Shown: positions 1-8,792, numbered from the stretch's first letter. The stretch is 64,000 nucleotides of DNA from Sphingomonas ginsengisoli An et al. 2013 (GCF_009363895.1 NZ_CP045434.1:186001-250000); one strand, 5' to 3'. Translations and numbers: made by a program. Notes: generated by a model from the letters alone, not told the origin.

Positions 1-1
1 A

Positions 2-124
2 TCCCTAGAGTCGACCGTCTGCTGGGTCGAAAACGTCGAACTCGGCTTGCACTTCCGCAACGAAATGCACCCCGCCGTGTTCGATTTACTCGTCGCGCAG
101 CTCAGCCAGCCGCCCTCGCCTTAA
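2..124 (+). CDS. PilZ-like domain protein, C-terminal fragment (cut by window edge)
   Basis: The first bases read open in one frame to a TAA at 122-124 and give about 40 residues. The stretch CWVENVELGLHFRNEMHPAV resembles the end of small PilZ-domain proteins, where a tryptophan and a (G)LxF strand are followed by a helix starting HPAV. PilZ domains bind cyclic di-GMP, but the signature RxxxR and D/NxSxxG motifs would lie upstream of this window, so nucleotide binding cannot be judged. The gene points toward ychF on the other strand. The assignment rests on short similarity remembered from the family; a different small beta-rich protein is possible. Confidence 0.45.
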   Translation, partial: SLESTVCWVENVELGLHFRNEMHPAVFDLLVAQLSQPPSP

Positions 125-195
125 TCGGCGAGGCCGATGACCATCGCCCGCCCTGATCAGCGGTCATGGGCCCCAGCCAGTGGTGAAGTGACCCC

Positions 196-1296
196 TCAGA
201 CGTTGAACTTGAAGTGCATGACGTCGCCGTCCTGCACCACATATTCCTTGCCTTCCTGCCTCAGCTTGCCCGCATCGCGCGCGCCGCTCTCGCCGTTCAG
301 CGCGACATAGTCGTCATAGGCGATGGTTTCGGCGCGGATGAAGCCGCGCTCGAAGTCGGAGTGGATCGCGCCCGCGGCCTGCGGCGCCTTGGCGCCCTTT
401 TCCACGGTCCAGGCGCGCGCTTCCTTGGGGCCAACGGTGAAGAAGGTGATGAGGTGGAGGAGGTCGTAGCCGGCGCGGATGACGCGGGCGAGGCCGGTCT
501 CGTGCAGCCCCATCTCCTCGAGGAAGGCGAGCCGCTCGTCCATCTCCATGCCGATCAGGTCGGCTTCGATCGCCGCCGAGACGACCACCGCGTTGGCGCC
601 CTCGGCCTTGGCCTTGGCGAACACCTGTTCCGAGAGCGCATTGCCGTTGGCGGCGTCGTCCTCGTTGACGTTGCAGACGTAGAGGATCGGCTTGGCGGTG
701 ATCAGCTGCGCCTGGCTGAAGACTCGCGCTTCCTCTTCGTCCTTGGGCTGCGTCAGCCGCGCCGGCTTGCCCTCGCGCAGCAGCTCGAGCGCCTGCCCGA
801 GCACGCTCGCGGCGATCTTGCTCTCCTTGTCGCCCTGCTGGCCGCGCTTGACGAGGTTGGGGACGCGCTTCTCGAGGCTGTCGAGGTCGGCGAGCAGCAG
901 CTCGGTCTCGACCGTCTCGGCGTCGGCCAGCGGGTCGACCTTGTTGGCGACGTGCTGGATGTCGTCATTCTCGAAGCAGCGCAGGACGTGGACGATCGCG
1001 TCCACCTCGCGGATGTTGCCGAGGAACTGGTTGCCGAGGCCCTCGCCCTGGCTCGCGCCTTTCACCAGCCCGGCGATGTCGACGAACCCCAGCTGCGTCG
1101 CGATGATCTTGGCCGAGCCGGCGATCGCCGCGAGCTTGTCGAGCCGCGGGTCGGGCACCGCGACCTGGCCGACGTTGGGCTCGATCGTGCAGAACGGATA
1201 GTTCGCCGCCTGCGCCGCCTGCGTCTCGGTCAGCGCGTTGAAAAGGGTCGATTTGCCGACGTTCGGCAGCCCGACGATGCCGCAGCGGAAGCCCAT
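196..1296 (-). CDS. ychF: Redox-responsive ribosome-associated ATPase YchF (OLA1 family)
   Basis: The 366-residue protein matches the usual family length of about 363. The P-loop GLPNVGKST is at residues 9-17. The base-recognition motif is NVNEDD instead of the NKxD of true GTPases, which is the family trait explaining ATP preference. A C-terminal TGS domain with the typical KEYVVQDGDVMHFKFNV-type ending is present. YchF proteins bind the 70S ribosome and are linked to oxidative-stress responses. In many proteobacteria ychF lies beside pth and rplY; here pth and rplY lie about 2-3 kb away on the same strand with two unrelated genes between, so the old cluster looks interrupted. The start fits the invariant N-terminus MGFRCGIVGLPNVGK. 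Confidence 0.97.
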   Translation of the reverse strand: MGFRCGIVGLPNVGKSTLFNALTETQAAQAANYPFCTIEPNVGQVAVPDPRLDKLAAIAGSAKIIATQLGFVDIAGLVKGASQGEGLGNQFLGNIREVDAIVHVLRCFENDDIQHVANKVDPLADAETVETELLLADLDSLEKRVPNLVKRGQQGDKESKIAASVLGQALELLREGKPARLTQPKDEEEARVFSQAQLITAKPILYVCNVNEDDAANGNALSEQVFAKAKAEGANAVVVSAAIEADLIGMEMDERLAFLEEMGLHETGLARVIRAGYDLLHLITFFTVGPKEARAWTVEKGAKAPQAAGAIHSDFERGFIRAETIAYDDYVALNGESGARDAGKLRQEGKEYVVQDGDVMHFKFNV

Positions 1297-1318
1297 GGGT
1301 ATTCTCCGGTCACAAGGT

Positions 1319-1388
1319 CGTCATCGCGAGGAGCGCAGCGACGCGGCGATCCAGCGACGTGGATTGCTTCGCTGCGCTCGCAATGACG
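1319..1388. repeat. REP-like intergenic palindrome
   Basis: The gap between two minus-strand genes carries an imperfect inverted repeat. The left arm CGTCATCGCGAGGAGCGCAG pairs with a right arm ending CGCTGCGCTCGCAATGACG. Elements of this 'TCATTGCGAGCG...' type are common palindromic repeats between genes of several proteobacteria. It lies downstream of the oxygenase-like gene start side and upstream of ychF, so transcripts would fold there. It has no coding potential. Confidence 0.7.
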
Positions 1389-1410
1389 GAAAAAGGTTTC
1401 GCCGCGCCCC

Positions 1411-2001
1411 TTACGCGAAGTTGAAGCTGATGCTCAACCGTTCGCCCTTGCCCGCGCCCGGCAGCACCTCGTGGCGCAGCCAGCTTTCCCACAGCAGCAG
1501 CAGGCCGGGGGCGGGGTCCACGCTAACGAACGGCCGCAGCGGCTCGGGCGCGTCCGCCGCACGGGTCGGCGCGGCCATCATCATCGGCAGCCGCGGGTCC
1601 TCGAAGCGGATCGCGCCGCTGGCCGCGGGCACCTCGACGTAGAGCGTCCCCGACAGGATCGAATGCGGGTGGATGTGCGCGCTGTGGTGGCCGCCGGGCT
1701 TCAAGAGATTGACCCACAGGCTGTCGAGCTTGGGCTTGCCCGCCCACGCCAGCTCCTTCGCAAAGGTAGCGGCATGGCGCGCCAGCAACCTCGCGAGGTC
1801 GCCGATCACCGGATCGCGGCGGGGCAGATCGTCGAGCGAGGCGTAGCTGGTGTAGCCCCGGTAGCCATGCTCCTTCGCCCAGCGCCGCCCGGCGCCATCA
1901 TCCTCGGCGAGTGTCCGGATCGAATGCGCCAGTTCGTCCATCAGCGCGGCATCGCCGAGGCTCGCTTCGTAGAGCGGGGTGACGAACAAGGCGCGCGACA
2001 T
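1411..2001 (-). CDS. TIGR02466-type putative 2-oxoglutarate/Fe(II) oxygenase
   Basis: This 196-residue protein has the pattern of the TIGR02466 family, which has a double-stranded beta-helix fold. The sequence HHSAHIHPHS at residues 105-114 supplies candidate iron-binding histidines (H109, H111). It is followed by the strand SGTLYVEVP and a later WLRHEV (H177) before the conserved ending RLSISFNF. The N-terminal part contains YRGYTSY, also typical. Members often occur near tetratricopeptide or sulfotransferase-like proteins, but the substrate is unknown. It probably acts in the cytoplasm, as no signal peptide is seen. The neighbours give no pathway hint. Confidence 0.8.
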   Translation of the reverse strand: MSRALFVTPLYEASLGDAALMDELAHSIRTLAEDDGAGRRWAKEHGYRGYTSYASLDDLPRRDPVIGDLARLLARHAATFAKELAWAGKPKLDSLWVNLLKPGGHHSAHIHPHSILSGTLYVEVPAASGAIRFEDPRLPMMMAAPTRAADAPEPLRPFVSVDPAPGLLLLWESWLRHEVLPGAGKGERLSISFNFA

Positions 2002-2023
2002 GGGGCTCGCGCTTAACGGGCGC

Positions 2024-3463
2024 TCAGCGGCGGCGCCAGACCTCGATCTCGCCGGCCCGCGCGGCAGGACGATAGTCGCGCATCGCGGCGCGCACCTGCG
2101 GCTCCTTGAGCAGCCAGCCGCGATTGCTGTCCTCGACCAGCATCACCTCGGGCCGATGCGCGCGGACGTCGGCGACCCACTGGGCCAAGTCCTCGTCATA
2201 CCAGTGGCGAATGCCCGGCTTGTCGAGCCCGACGTAGAGCGCGCCCGCGGCGGTGAAGAGGGCTGCACGGCGACCGACCCAGCGGCCGCCGATGTTGCGC
2301 ACCACCGGGTGCCCGGTGACGAGGTCGCTGCCGAGCGTCATCATCGTCGGGTGCGGCGGCGCGACCCGGGCAATGGCAACGGCGAGCGTGGGGTCGGGCC
2401 GGATCGAGACCGTCTGCGACACCAGCGCCAGTGCCAGCGCCGCTACCCCGATACCGATCGTCCGCCGCCGCCGCGGGTCGCCCGCGCCGCTCAGCAAAAG
2501 CAACACCACCCCGGCGAGGCAGAGCGCGACCCCCGGGAAGGCGTGGTTGGCGTAATTCTTCCACTGCAGCAGCCCCGCCAGCGCGAAACCGACCCCGCCG
2601 AGCAGCCAGCCGGCGGCGAGGCCATTGCCCGGCCGGGCGCGCAGCAGCACCGCCGCCGCGACCAGCGCCGCGGGGACGATCAGCAGCGAGCTGGCGAAAT
2701 AATGCCACCACGGCGGCCCCATCGGCAGATAGGTCGCCGCGAGCATCGGCAGCAGCGTGAGGAAAGCGGGCTCGAACAGGACGACCGCCAGCGCGTAGAG
2801 CGCGACCACCGCCGCCGCGACCAGCGCCGGCACCAGCAGCGGCGCCGGCGAGCGCAGCTTGCGGCTCGCTCCCAGCGCCGGCAGCAGCAGCGCCAGCGCG
2901 AAATGCGGCTTGATCGCGATGATCAGCCCGGCGCCGAGGCCCGCCAGCAGAGCGGTCCGGCGGGGCAGGCGGCCGCGATGGCCGAGAAGCACGATCGCGG
3001 CGATCGTCGGAATGGCGAGCAGCAGCGCGACATGCTCGCGCTGGGCGAACAGTCCGCCCGGGAGCAGCAGCGTGACGAAGCCGACCGCGGCAGCGACCGC
3101 CACCGGATTGGACGCCTGCGGCAGCCGCGCCGTCAGCCGCAGCGTCGCCCGGAGCGACAAGAGCGCGCCGACCAGCGTCGCACCGACGATCACCCCCTCG
3201 GGCCGCAGCCCGCAGAGCCGCGCCAGCGCGACCCACGGCAGGTATAGCCAGACCGACGCCGGCGGATTGACCTCGATCACGTCGACGTAGAGCCGCTGCC
3301 CGTCGAGCACCCGCTCGCTGACCGTGATCAGCCAGCTGATGTCGCCGTCGATGGGGATGAACGATGCCTGGAGCAGCGCGGCGAACAGCGCCATGCCGAC
3401 CGCCAGCGCCCACGCAGGGGCGCGGCGGCTCGACTGCCACTGGACGGTCGTGCCCTCGAACAT
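2024..3463 (-). CDS. Polytopic membrane protein, glycosyltransferase-like (unassigned)
   Basis: This is a 479-residue, very hydrophobic protein with roughly ten to twelve predicted membrane segments, such as ALAVGMALFAALLQASF near the N-terminus. After the first segment come an acidic periplasmic-type loop (IPIDGDISW) and DVIEVNPPASVWLYLP. That 'TMH, acidic loop, NPP' arrangement resembles GT-C type membrane glycosyltransferases and the hypothetical membrane proteins common in sphingomonads. The soluble C-terminal piece from about residue 390 (GHPVVRNIGGRWVGRRAALFTA onward) ends EIEVWRRR. Substrate and role are unknown. It is followed after 23 bp by the TIGR02466 gene on the same strand, so the two may be cotranscribed. 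No lipid-sugar partner genes are close by. Confidence 0.75.
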   Translation of the reverse strand: MFEGTTVQWQSSRRAPAWALAVGMALFAALLQASFIPIDGDISWLITVSERVLDGQRLYVDVIEVNPPASVWLYLPWVALARLCGLRPEGVIVGATLVGALLSLRATLRLTARLPQASNPVAVAAAVGFVTLLLPGGLFAQREHVALLLAIPTIAAIVLLGHRGRLPRRTALLAGLGAGLIIAIKPHFALALLLPALGASRKLRSPAPLLVPALVAAAVVALYALAVVLFEPAFLTLLPMLAATYLPMGPPWWHYFASSLLIVPAALVAAAVLLRARPGNGLAAGWLLGGVGFALAGLLQWKNYANHAFPGVALCLAGVVLLLLSGAGDPRRRRTIGIGVAALALALVSQTVSIRPDPTLAVAIARVAPPHPTMMTLGSDLVTGHPVVRNIGGRWVGRRAALFTAAGALYVGLDKPGIRHWYDEDLAQWVADVRAHRPEVMLVEDSNRGWLLKEPQVRAAMRDYRPAARAGEIEVWRRR

Positions 3464-3506
3464 CCGACCGTGCTAACCAGGTGAGGTTAACGATCGGGTA
3501 AAGCGC

Positions 3507-4082
3507 TCAGTCGTCCTGGTGCAATCGGCGGGCGACCTCGCTCATGAAGCGGACGTCGTCGCCGTCGGCCAGCCACTCGGCCTCGCTGGCGAGTGCGGCA
3601 AGCAGGTCGGACAAGTCCTCCATCTCGCGCTTGCCGTAGTTGCCCAGCACATGGCCGGTGACCCGATCCTTGTGCCCCGGATGGCCGATTCCGATCCGCA
3701 CCCGGCGGAAGTCGGGGCCGAGCGAGGCGTTGATCGAGCGAAGGCCGTTATGCCCGGCCAGGCCGCCGCCGGTCCGCACCTTGGTCTTGAACGGCGCGAG
3801 GTCGAGCTCGTCGTGGAAGACGGTCAGCGCCTCCTCGTCGAGCTTGAAGAAATTCAGCGCCTGCTGAACCGCGTCGCCGCTGTCGTTCATGAAGGTCTGC
3901 GGTTTCTGGAGCAGCAGGCGATGGCGGCCGATCCGGCCCTCGCTCACCAGGCTGCGGAATTTCTTGGTCCACGGTGCGAAGTTATGAACCGCATGGATCG
4001 CGTCCAGCGCCATGAAGCCGACATTGTGCCGGTGCAGCGCATATTGCGTGCCGGGATTACCAAGGCCGGTCCAGATCTGCAT
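3507..4082 (-). CDS. pth: Peptidyl-tRNA hydrolase
   Basis: The 191-residue protein shows the Pth signature at its N-terminus: GLGNPG with N9, and RHNVGF with H19, the equivalents of the catalytic Asn10/His20 pair of E. coli. FMNDSG, FHDELDL and GGGLAGHNGLRSI, all parts of the substrate groove, follow in order. Pth recycles peptidyl-tRNA that drops off ribosomes and is essential in bacteria. It lies downstream of rplY on the same strand, the usual bacterial order, but a hairpin followed by a T-rich run (4117-4148) separates them and could limit read-through. Confidence 0.97.
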   Translation of the reverse strand: MQIWTGLGNPGTQYALHRHNVGFMALDAIHAVHNFAPWTKKFRSLVSEGRIGRHRLLLQKPQTFMNDSGDAVQQALNFFKLDEEALTVFHDELDLAPFKTKVRTGGGLAGHNGLRSINASLGPDFRRVRIGIGHPGHKDRVTGHVLGNYGKREMEDLSDLLAALASEAEWLADGDDVRFMSEVARRLHQDD

Positions 4083-4116
4083 GCGGCCTCGTTAGCGGCG
4101 CAAGCGGACAAAGCAA

Positions 4117-4148
4117 AACCGCCCGCTCCCGGTTGGGGAGCGAGCGGT
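4117..4148 (-). terminator. Intrinsic terminator after rplY
   Basis: Read on the minus strand, arms AACCGCTCGCTCCC and GGGAGCGGGCGGTT form a 14-bp stem with one mismatch. The stem is followed directly by TTTTGCTTTG. This is a convincing Rho-independent terminator placed between rplY and pth. Confidence 0.75.
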
Positions 4149-4169
4149 TCGTGAGGCATATCGCCTGGC

Positions 4170-4835
4170 TTACTCGCCTTCGGCTTCGCCGTCGGTTTCA
4201 CCCTCGGCCTCGGGAGCAGCAGCAGCGCTCTCGGCCTCGGTCTCGTTGTCGCCTTCCTCGCTCTTCATCGCGCTCGGCGCGACGACGGTGGCGATGGTGA
4301 AGTCGCGGTCGGTGATCGCGCTTTCGACGCCCTTGGGCAGCTTGATGGCCGAGATGTGGATGCTGTCGCCAATCTCGAGGCCGTCGAGATCGATGTGGAT
4401 CTCGTCGGGGATCTCGGCCGCGTCGCAGACCAGCTCGAGGTCGTGGCGGACGACGTTGAGCACGCCGCCGCGCTTGATGCCCGGGCTCGCCTCTTCATTG
4501 TCGAAGCGCACCGGCACCGCGACGGTGACCTTGCTGTGCTCGCCGATGCGGAAGAAGTCGACGTGGATCGGCCGGCTCGAGACCGGGTGGAACTGCACGT
4601 CCTTGGGCAGGGTCCGCAGGCTCTGGCCGCCGGCGTCGATCATCACGACCGAATTCATGAAGTGGCCGGTCGACAGCATCTTGGCGAGGAGCTTTTCCTC
4701 GACGTGGATGCTCAGTGCGTCCTGATTGTTGCCGTAGACCACGGCGGGTACCCGTCCATCGCGACGCAGTGCCCGGGAGGCTCCCTTGCCAGCCCGGTCG
4801 CGCGTCTCAGCGGGCAGCGTCAGCTGTTCGCTCAT
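4170..4835 (-). CDS. rplY: Large ribosomal subunit protein bL25, CTC type
   Basis: This 221-residue protein begins [20 protein letters not shown], followed by [14 protein letters not shown], the hallmark of the long bL25/general stress CTC family. An L25 5S-rRNA-binding domain (to about residue 95) precedes a TL5-type beta domain. An acidic Glu/Ala-rich tail ends the protein (about 30 residues of [11 protein letters not shown] type). bL25 binds 5S rRNA in the central protuberance. The start at 4835 is preferred over an upstream in-frame ATG because AAGGAA sits just ahead of it and homologues begin here. A terminator follows the gene, before pth. Confidence 0.95.
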   Translation of the reverse strand: MSEQLTLPAETRDRAGKGASRALRRDGRVPAVVYGNNQDALSIHVEEKLLAKMLSTGHFMNSVVMIDAGGQSLRTLPKDVQFHPVSSRPIHVDFFRIGEHSKVTVAVPVRFDNEEASPGIKRGGVLNVVRHDLELVCDAAEIPDEIHIDLDGLEIGDSIHISAIKLPKGVESAITDRDFTIATVVAPSAMKSEEGDNETEAESAAAAPEAEGETDGEAEGE

Positions 4836-4985
4836 CGTGATATTCCTTAAGAAGTGAGTGTCTCGCTCGCCCACGCCTCCAGGGATGACCATGAGGAGCG
4901 GGGGCGCGCATAGCCGAGCGTGGCCGCGAAGGCAATGGAAGCGGCGCTGGACCAACTTCGCAGGGCGCGGTAGGCGTTGCCGCTG

Positions 4986-5015
4986 AAAGCCCTCTTTCGA
5001 CCCAAAGCGAACATT
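4986..5015 (-). repeat. Dispersed 30-nt repeat, copy 1 (diverged)
   Basis: On the minus strand this reads AATGTTCGC-TT-TGGGTCGAAAG followed by AGGGCTTT. It is a diverged copy of a unit seen at least four more times in the window (consensus AATGTCCGC-N2-TGGGTCGAAAGCGGACATT). It lies in the 200-bp gap between tatC and rplY, which otherwise holds nothing recognisable. Confidence 0.55.
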
Positions 5016-5034
5016 CGGTCCAGCGTTGCAGACA

Positions 5035-5796
5035 TTAATTGTGCTCGGCCGCGGCCTTGCGGGCGGCGCGCCAGTGGGTGACCCAGATCGCCAGCAGCGC
5101 GAACTCGAACAGCAGGTAGAGCGGGACCAGCAGCAGCAGCATCGACACCGCGTCGGGCGGCGTCAGCACCGCCGCCACCGCCGCCGAGATCACCACCGCG
5201 TGGCGGCGCCGGGCGGCCAATTGCTCGCGGGTGACGATGCCCGCGCGCTCGAGGATCATCAGCAGCACCGGGGTCAGGAAGGCGACGCCGAAGCCGAACA
5301 GGAAACGAGTGACGAAGTTCAAATAATTGCCGACGCCGGGCAACGCCTCCTGCTGGATGCCGCCGACATTGCCGTTGAAGCCGAGCAGGAATTTTAACGC
5401 CCACGGCATTGCCACGAAATAAGCGAAGCAGGCGCCGCCGATGAAGAAGAAGGGCGTCATCAGGAGGAAGGGCAGGAACGCCTTCTTCTCCTTGACGTAG
5501 AGGCCCGGCGCCACGAACCGCCAGATCTGCGTCGCGAACACCGGGAAGCAGAGCATCAGCGCGGCGAAGACGGCGACCTTCACCTCGGTGAAGAAGGCCT
5601 CGAAGATGTCGGTGTAGATGAGCTTGCCCTGCCCGGCCCGCAGCAGCGGCTGGACCAGCACCGCGAAGATCGGCTTGGCGAAATACATGCAGATGAAGAA
5701 AGCGGCGACCAGCGTCGCGAAGCTGACCAGCAGCCGGCGACGAAGCTCGATCAGATGCTCGAGCAGCGGCTGCTTGGTGTCGTCGATGTCGTTCAC
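5035..5796 (-). CDS. tatC: Sec-independent protein translocase subunit TatC
   Basis: The 253-residue protein has six membrane segments. The conserved N-terminal stretch [14 protein letters not shown] and the loop after helix 1 are the binding site for twin-arginine signal peptides. [22 protein letters not shown] and GFNGN/LNFV regions follow as in other TatC proteins. TatC is the receptor of the twin-arginine translocase, which exports folded cofactor proteins. Its start overlaps the end of tatB by 4 bp, so the genes are translationally coupled. Likely clients in this window include the ferritin-like proteins and the dienelactone hydrolase with RR-type leaders. Confidence 0.97.
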   Translation of the reverse strand: MNDIDDTKQPLLEHLIELRRRLLVSFATLVAAFFICMYFAKPIFAVLVQPLLRAGQGKLIYTDIFEAFFTEVKVAVFAALMLCFPVFATQIWRFVAPGLYVKEKKAFLPFLLMTPFFFIGGACFAYFVAMPWALKFLLGFNGNVGGIQQEALPGVGNYLNFVTRFLFGFGVAFLTPVLLMILERAGIVTREQLAARRRHAVVISAAVAAVLTPPDAVSMLLLLVPLYLLFEFALLAIWVTHWRAARKAAAEHN

Positions 5797-6203
5797 GGCA
5801 AAGGCTTGCCGCTATGGTCGGGTTCGCCCGTTATTTGCCACGACCGTTCATCTGCGGGGGCGGGGGCTGGTGGCGGGTCGCCCTGCGCAGGCTCGGCGGA
5901 AGGTGGCAGTGACGTCATCACCGGGACCGGCTGACCGGGCGGATTGCTCGACAAATTCAGCTGATCGACTTGGGTCAGGGTCCTGATCCGCTCATTCTCC
6001 TCCCGCCAGCGCTTCTCCATTTCGGCGAGTTCGGCTTCGCGCATGATGTTCTCGATACCGGCAGTGAAGTGCCGGGTCTGCGCGCGCACTTTACCGATCA
6101 GCCGACCGACGGTCCGCATCGTCGCCGGCAATTCCTTGGGCCCGATGAAGATCAGCGCGAGAACCGCAAGGATGAGCAGCTCGCTGCCGTCGACGCCGAA
6201 CAC
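5793..6203 (-). CDS. tatB: Twin-arginine translocase subunit TatB
   Basis: The 136-residue protein starts with the single membrane helix MFGVDGSELLILAVLALIFI, then the GPKELP hinge and the amphipathic helix MRTVGRLIGKVR. A hydrophilic tail rich in proline follows. The FGV(D)G..ELL start and GPKELP hinge separate TatB from TatA. It forms the receptor complex with TatC. The length is normal. It is the middle gene of tatA-tatB-tatC and overlaps tatC. Confidence 0.95.
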   Translation of the reverse strand: MFGVDGSELLILAVLALIFIGPKELPATMRTVGRLIGKVRAQTRHFTAGIENIMREAELAEMEKRWREENERIRTLTQVDQLNLSSNPPGQPVPVMTSLPPSAEPAQGDPPPAPAPADERSWQITGEPDHSGKPLP

Positions 6204-6221
6204 CGATATCGGTCCGAGCGC

Positions 6222-6497
6222 TTAGGCGCGCGGGTCTTGGGGCGGAGGCGCGAACGGGTCGGACGCATGCTGCCGGGGGGCCACGTCGATCGGGGCCTCG
6301 GGGGTGCCAAGCCGGCCGCGATCGCGCTGCTGGTCGGTGCCGTACCGCTGCTCCGCCTCGTCGTCGGCCATGCCGGCCTTGAAGTTCTTCAGGCCTTTCG
6401 CAACGTCGCCCATCATTGCCGAAAATCGCTTGCCGCCGAACAGCAGCATCACCAGCAACGCGACCAGGAGGATATGCCAGAAACTGAAGCCGCCCAT
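6222..6497 (-). CDS. tatA: Twin-arginine translocase subunit TatA
   Basis: This is a 91-residue protein with an N-terminal helix (SFWHILLVALLVMLLFGGKR), the FGGKRF hinge and an amphipathic helix MMGDVAKGLKNFKAGM. The ending is short, acidic and proline-rich. TatA oligomers make the transient pore of the Tat system. It is the first gene of the operon and is separated from tatB by only 18 bp. The promoter should lie in the adjacent non-coding region, but no clear -35/-10 was identified. Confidence 0.95.
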   Translation of the reverse strand: MGGFSFWHILLVALLVMLLFGGKRFSAMMGDVAKGLKNFKAGMADDEAEQRYGTDQQRDRGRLGTPEAPIDVAPRQHASDPFAPPPQDPRA

Positions 6498-6860
6498 TTA
6501 TGAACCCCTAAGCGGCGGCCTGAGCCAAGCGCGAAAAAAGCTGGTGTATCGGACAGTTACGCACGGGCGTCTCGATTGGATGCAAAATTTCGCATCGCTG
6601 TGCGCCGCGAATGGCTCAATCAGGGCGCAAAGAACGGAACGCCGTTGGACAATGGTCGATCTGCCGATCTGCCGCTGAGGTAGCGAAGCACCGAATCACC
6701 GTCGGTTGTTGGGTCGAATTCGTCGTTCGGCCAGAAGATCAGCGCGGCGTGAGCGAGCGACGAGTTGAAGGCGTCAGAGACGCTCGGTCGGTTCGCGGCG
6801 TATCTCGGTGCAATTTCCTGCTGTATGTCTGCTCCTTGGGGGACATGAACAGGAGTCATC
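6498..6860. other. Divergent intergenic region between tatA and the outer-membrane protein gene
   Basis: This 363-bp stretch separates two divergent genes and should hold both promoters. I see no convincing ORF, hairpin terminator or operator. A minus-strand reading frame at 6620-6988 runs back into the outer-membrane gene and lacks protein-like composition. The ribosome-binding site for the plus gene (CAGGAGTCATC before ATG 6861) is clear. Confidence 0.5.
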
Positions 6861-7871
6861 ATGCGTCGACTTACCATCTGCGCGGTTATCGCGCTCTCGG
6901 CCTCCGCGCCGGCCATCGCGCGCGACGGGCAACCATATATTGGCATTGAAGGCGGCGTTCTTTTCCCGAAAGACCGCAGCGCCAACATTGCTGTTGCCTA
7001 CACCACCACCCAGACTCCGGCGACGCCAACCGCTCCGGCGGGTCCGGCCAGCTTCACGGGTAACAACGCGCTCAACCTCAACCTAAAGCGCGGCGTCGAT
7101 TTCGACGCCATCGCCGGCTACGATTTCGGCCTGTTCCGGCTCGAAGGCGAGCTTGGGTACAAGCGCGCGAAAGTGCGCAGCTTCTCGATCGACCCGGCCT
7201 TCATCAGTTCGCTGAATGCGGGGCTCAACCGTCCTTCGGCCGCGCCTGATCCGGGTGCGCCTGGCCTGACCCCGCTGGTCGCCAGCAACTTCACCTTCGA
7301 CGGTCGGCCGCGGATCCTGAGCGGTATGATCAACGGCTTGATCGACTTTGGTAACAATGACGGACTGTCGTTCTACGCCGGCGGCGGCGCCGGCCGCGCC
7401 CGCGTCAAATTCGCCGGCGTGAAGGACAATGCCTGGGCCTATCAGCTGATTGCGGGCGTGCGTTATGCGCTTTCCAGCAACATCGATTTCGGCCTCAAAT
7501 ATCGTTACTTCCGCACCGGCAGGCTCAACATCGTCGACGATTCCAGCATTGCCATCAACGGGAATCCGAACCGCTACGTCATCGGTACTTCGACGCCGGT
7601 CATCGTCGATCAGACGGTCAATGCGAGCCTTACGACAGGCTATAACCAGAAGTTCACCAGCCACTCGCTGCTGGCCAGTCTGATCTTCAACTTCGGCGCT
7701 GCGGCGGCTCCGCCCCCGCCGCCCCCGCCCCCGCCGCCGCCGCCCCCGCCGCCGCCCGCGCCGCCTGCGACGCAGACGTGTCCGGACGGTTCGGTGATCC
7801 TGGCGACCGATGCGTGCCCGGCACCGCCGCCGCCGCCGCCCCCGCCGGAAGCAGCGCCCGAACGCGGCTGA
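6861..7871 (+). CDS. Outer-membrane beta-barrel protein with proline-rich tail (OmpA-like barrel)
   Basis: The 336-residue protein has a Sec signal peptide ending ASAPAIARDGQP. An eight-strand-type barrel follows (YIGIEGGVLFPKD, YDFGLFRLEGELGYKRAKV, FYAGGGAGRARVKFAG, YQLIAGVRYALSSNIDFGLKYRYFRTG) and ends with the aromatic strand SLLASLIFNFG. The segment after the barrel is almost pure proline, then TCPDGSVILATDACP and a second proline run ending PERG. In classical OmpA a peptidoglycan-binding domain follows the linker. Here translation stops instead, so anchoring to the cell wall is not evident. Similar barrel-plus-CPDG tails occur in sphingomonads. An SD (AGGAG) lies 7 bp before ATG. Confidence 0.85.
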   Translation: MRRLTICAVIALSASAPAIARDGQPYIGIEGGVLFPKDRSANIAVAYTTTQTPATPTAPAGPASFTGNNALNLNLKRGVDFDAIAGYDFGLFRLEGELGYKRAKVRSFSIDPAFISSLNAGLNRPSAAPDPGAPGLTPLVASNFTFDGRPRILSGMINGLIDFGNNDGLSFYAGGGAGRARVKFAGVKDNAWAYQLIAGVRYALSSNIDFGLKYRYFRTGRLNIVDDSSIAINGNPNRYVIGTSTPVIVDQTVNASLTTGYNQKFTSHSLLASLIFNFGAAAAPPPPPPPPPPPPPPPPAPPATQTCPDGSVILATDACPAPPPPPPPPEAAPERG

Positions 7872-7940
7872 CGACAAACGCTGACTGGGGTCGGGGATTG
7901 CTGGAAACAGCAGTCCCCGACGTCCGTCGAACGGCGCTAT

Positions 7941-8717
7941 CTAACGAGCGACATTACAGGTCTCGACGGGCACGCTCAGCCGCGGGGTCGATTTGCCGAA
8001 ATTGCCGATTGCGCTCCGGTAGAGCTCTTCGGCCGAACCATAAGATCCGGCGGCGAGTTGCTCGAGCCCAACCCGGTCGCGCACCAGCAAACGCCCCCGT
8101 CGGCACCGGACCGCTCCGCTTCCTTCGATGATGTGAAGCGCGTCGGTAATGCTTGCGCGGCGCGTGCCGAGATTGGCGGCGATCTCTTCATGCTGCGCGA
8201 CAATTTCGTCACCGCCGACGCGGTCGTGTCGAAGCAGGATCCAGCGCGCAACCCTGAGCTCGACACGACGCAGCGCGCAGGAACTCAACGTCTCGGCCAT
8301 CTGGATACTCATCGACGTCACGAAACGCTGAAAGAGATGGCCCATGGCAGGCGAAGAGACGATCGCATCCAACACCGCATGAACGTTGATGCGCAGGACG
8401 GTCCCGTCGCGTCCGCGGACCACGGCCCGGAAGGGTGATTCGCCCACTCCCACCAGAGCAGGCCAGCCGACCAGGCCTTCGCTGCCCACCAGTGCAATTT
8501 CGATCCCGTCCGCCCGCTCGATGGAAATGAGCGGGCCTTGCGAAAAGAAGAGATACTCCGCGCCGTCCTGCACTTCGACCAGCACGTTGCCGTGCGAGAC
8601 CGCCACCGCCTCAAGCTGCGTGCGGATCCGCGTCAGGTCCGTGGCGCGCAAGTGCCGGAGCAGACCGGTGACGCTGTGCGCCCCAAAGCTCGTGAGAATT
8701 GAATCGTCCGAACGCAA
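7941..8717 (-). CDS. Crp/Fnr family transcriptional regulator
   Basis: An N-terminal cyclic-nucleotide-binding-like beta roll (SHGNVLVEVQDGAEYLFFSQGPLI, VGSEGLVGWPALVG) and a long dimer helix are followed by a C-terminal winged helix. The recognition region is QHEEIAANLGTRRASITDALHIIEGSG. No cysteine cluster for an FNR-type iron-sulfur centre is seen in the N-terminus. I place the start at a TTG (8717) because AGGAGG sits 9 nt before it and homologues begin near here; an ATG 123 bp upstream gives an unlikely basic extension. The gene is divergent from the ferritin pair and could regulate it. Confidence 0.85.
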   Translation of the reverse strand: MRSDDSILTSFGAHSVTGLLRHLRATDLTRIRTQLEAVAVSHGNVLVEVQDGAEYLFFSQGPLISIERADGIEIALVGSEGLVGWPALVGVGESPFRAVVRGRDGTVLRINVHAVLDAIVSSPAMGHLFQRFVTSMSIQMAETLSSCALRRVELRVARWILLRHDRVGGDEIVAQHEEIAANLGTRRASITDALHIIEGSGAVRCRRGRLLVRDRVGLEQLAAGSYGSAEELYRSAIGNFGKSTPRLSVPVETCNVAR

Positions 8718-8792
8718 ACAGGTAACTCCTCCTGGAGCTACGGTTTTTCGCGACCGCCGGATGCAACCGTGGCGATTTAATCTTCGGTTGCC

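Noticed and set aside
6620..6988. Minus-strand 122-residue frame upstream of and into the outer-membrane protein gene
   Set aside because: It overlaps the start of a well-supported gene and lacks a ribosome site and protein-like composition.
7710..7765. Proline-coding CCG/CCC tract as a tandem repeat array
   Set aside because: It is low-complexity coding sequence of the barrel protein, not an independent repeat.
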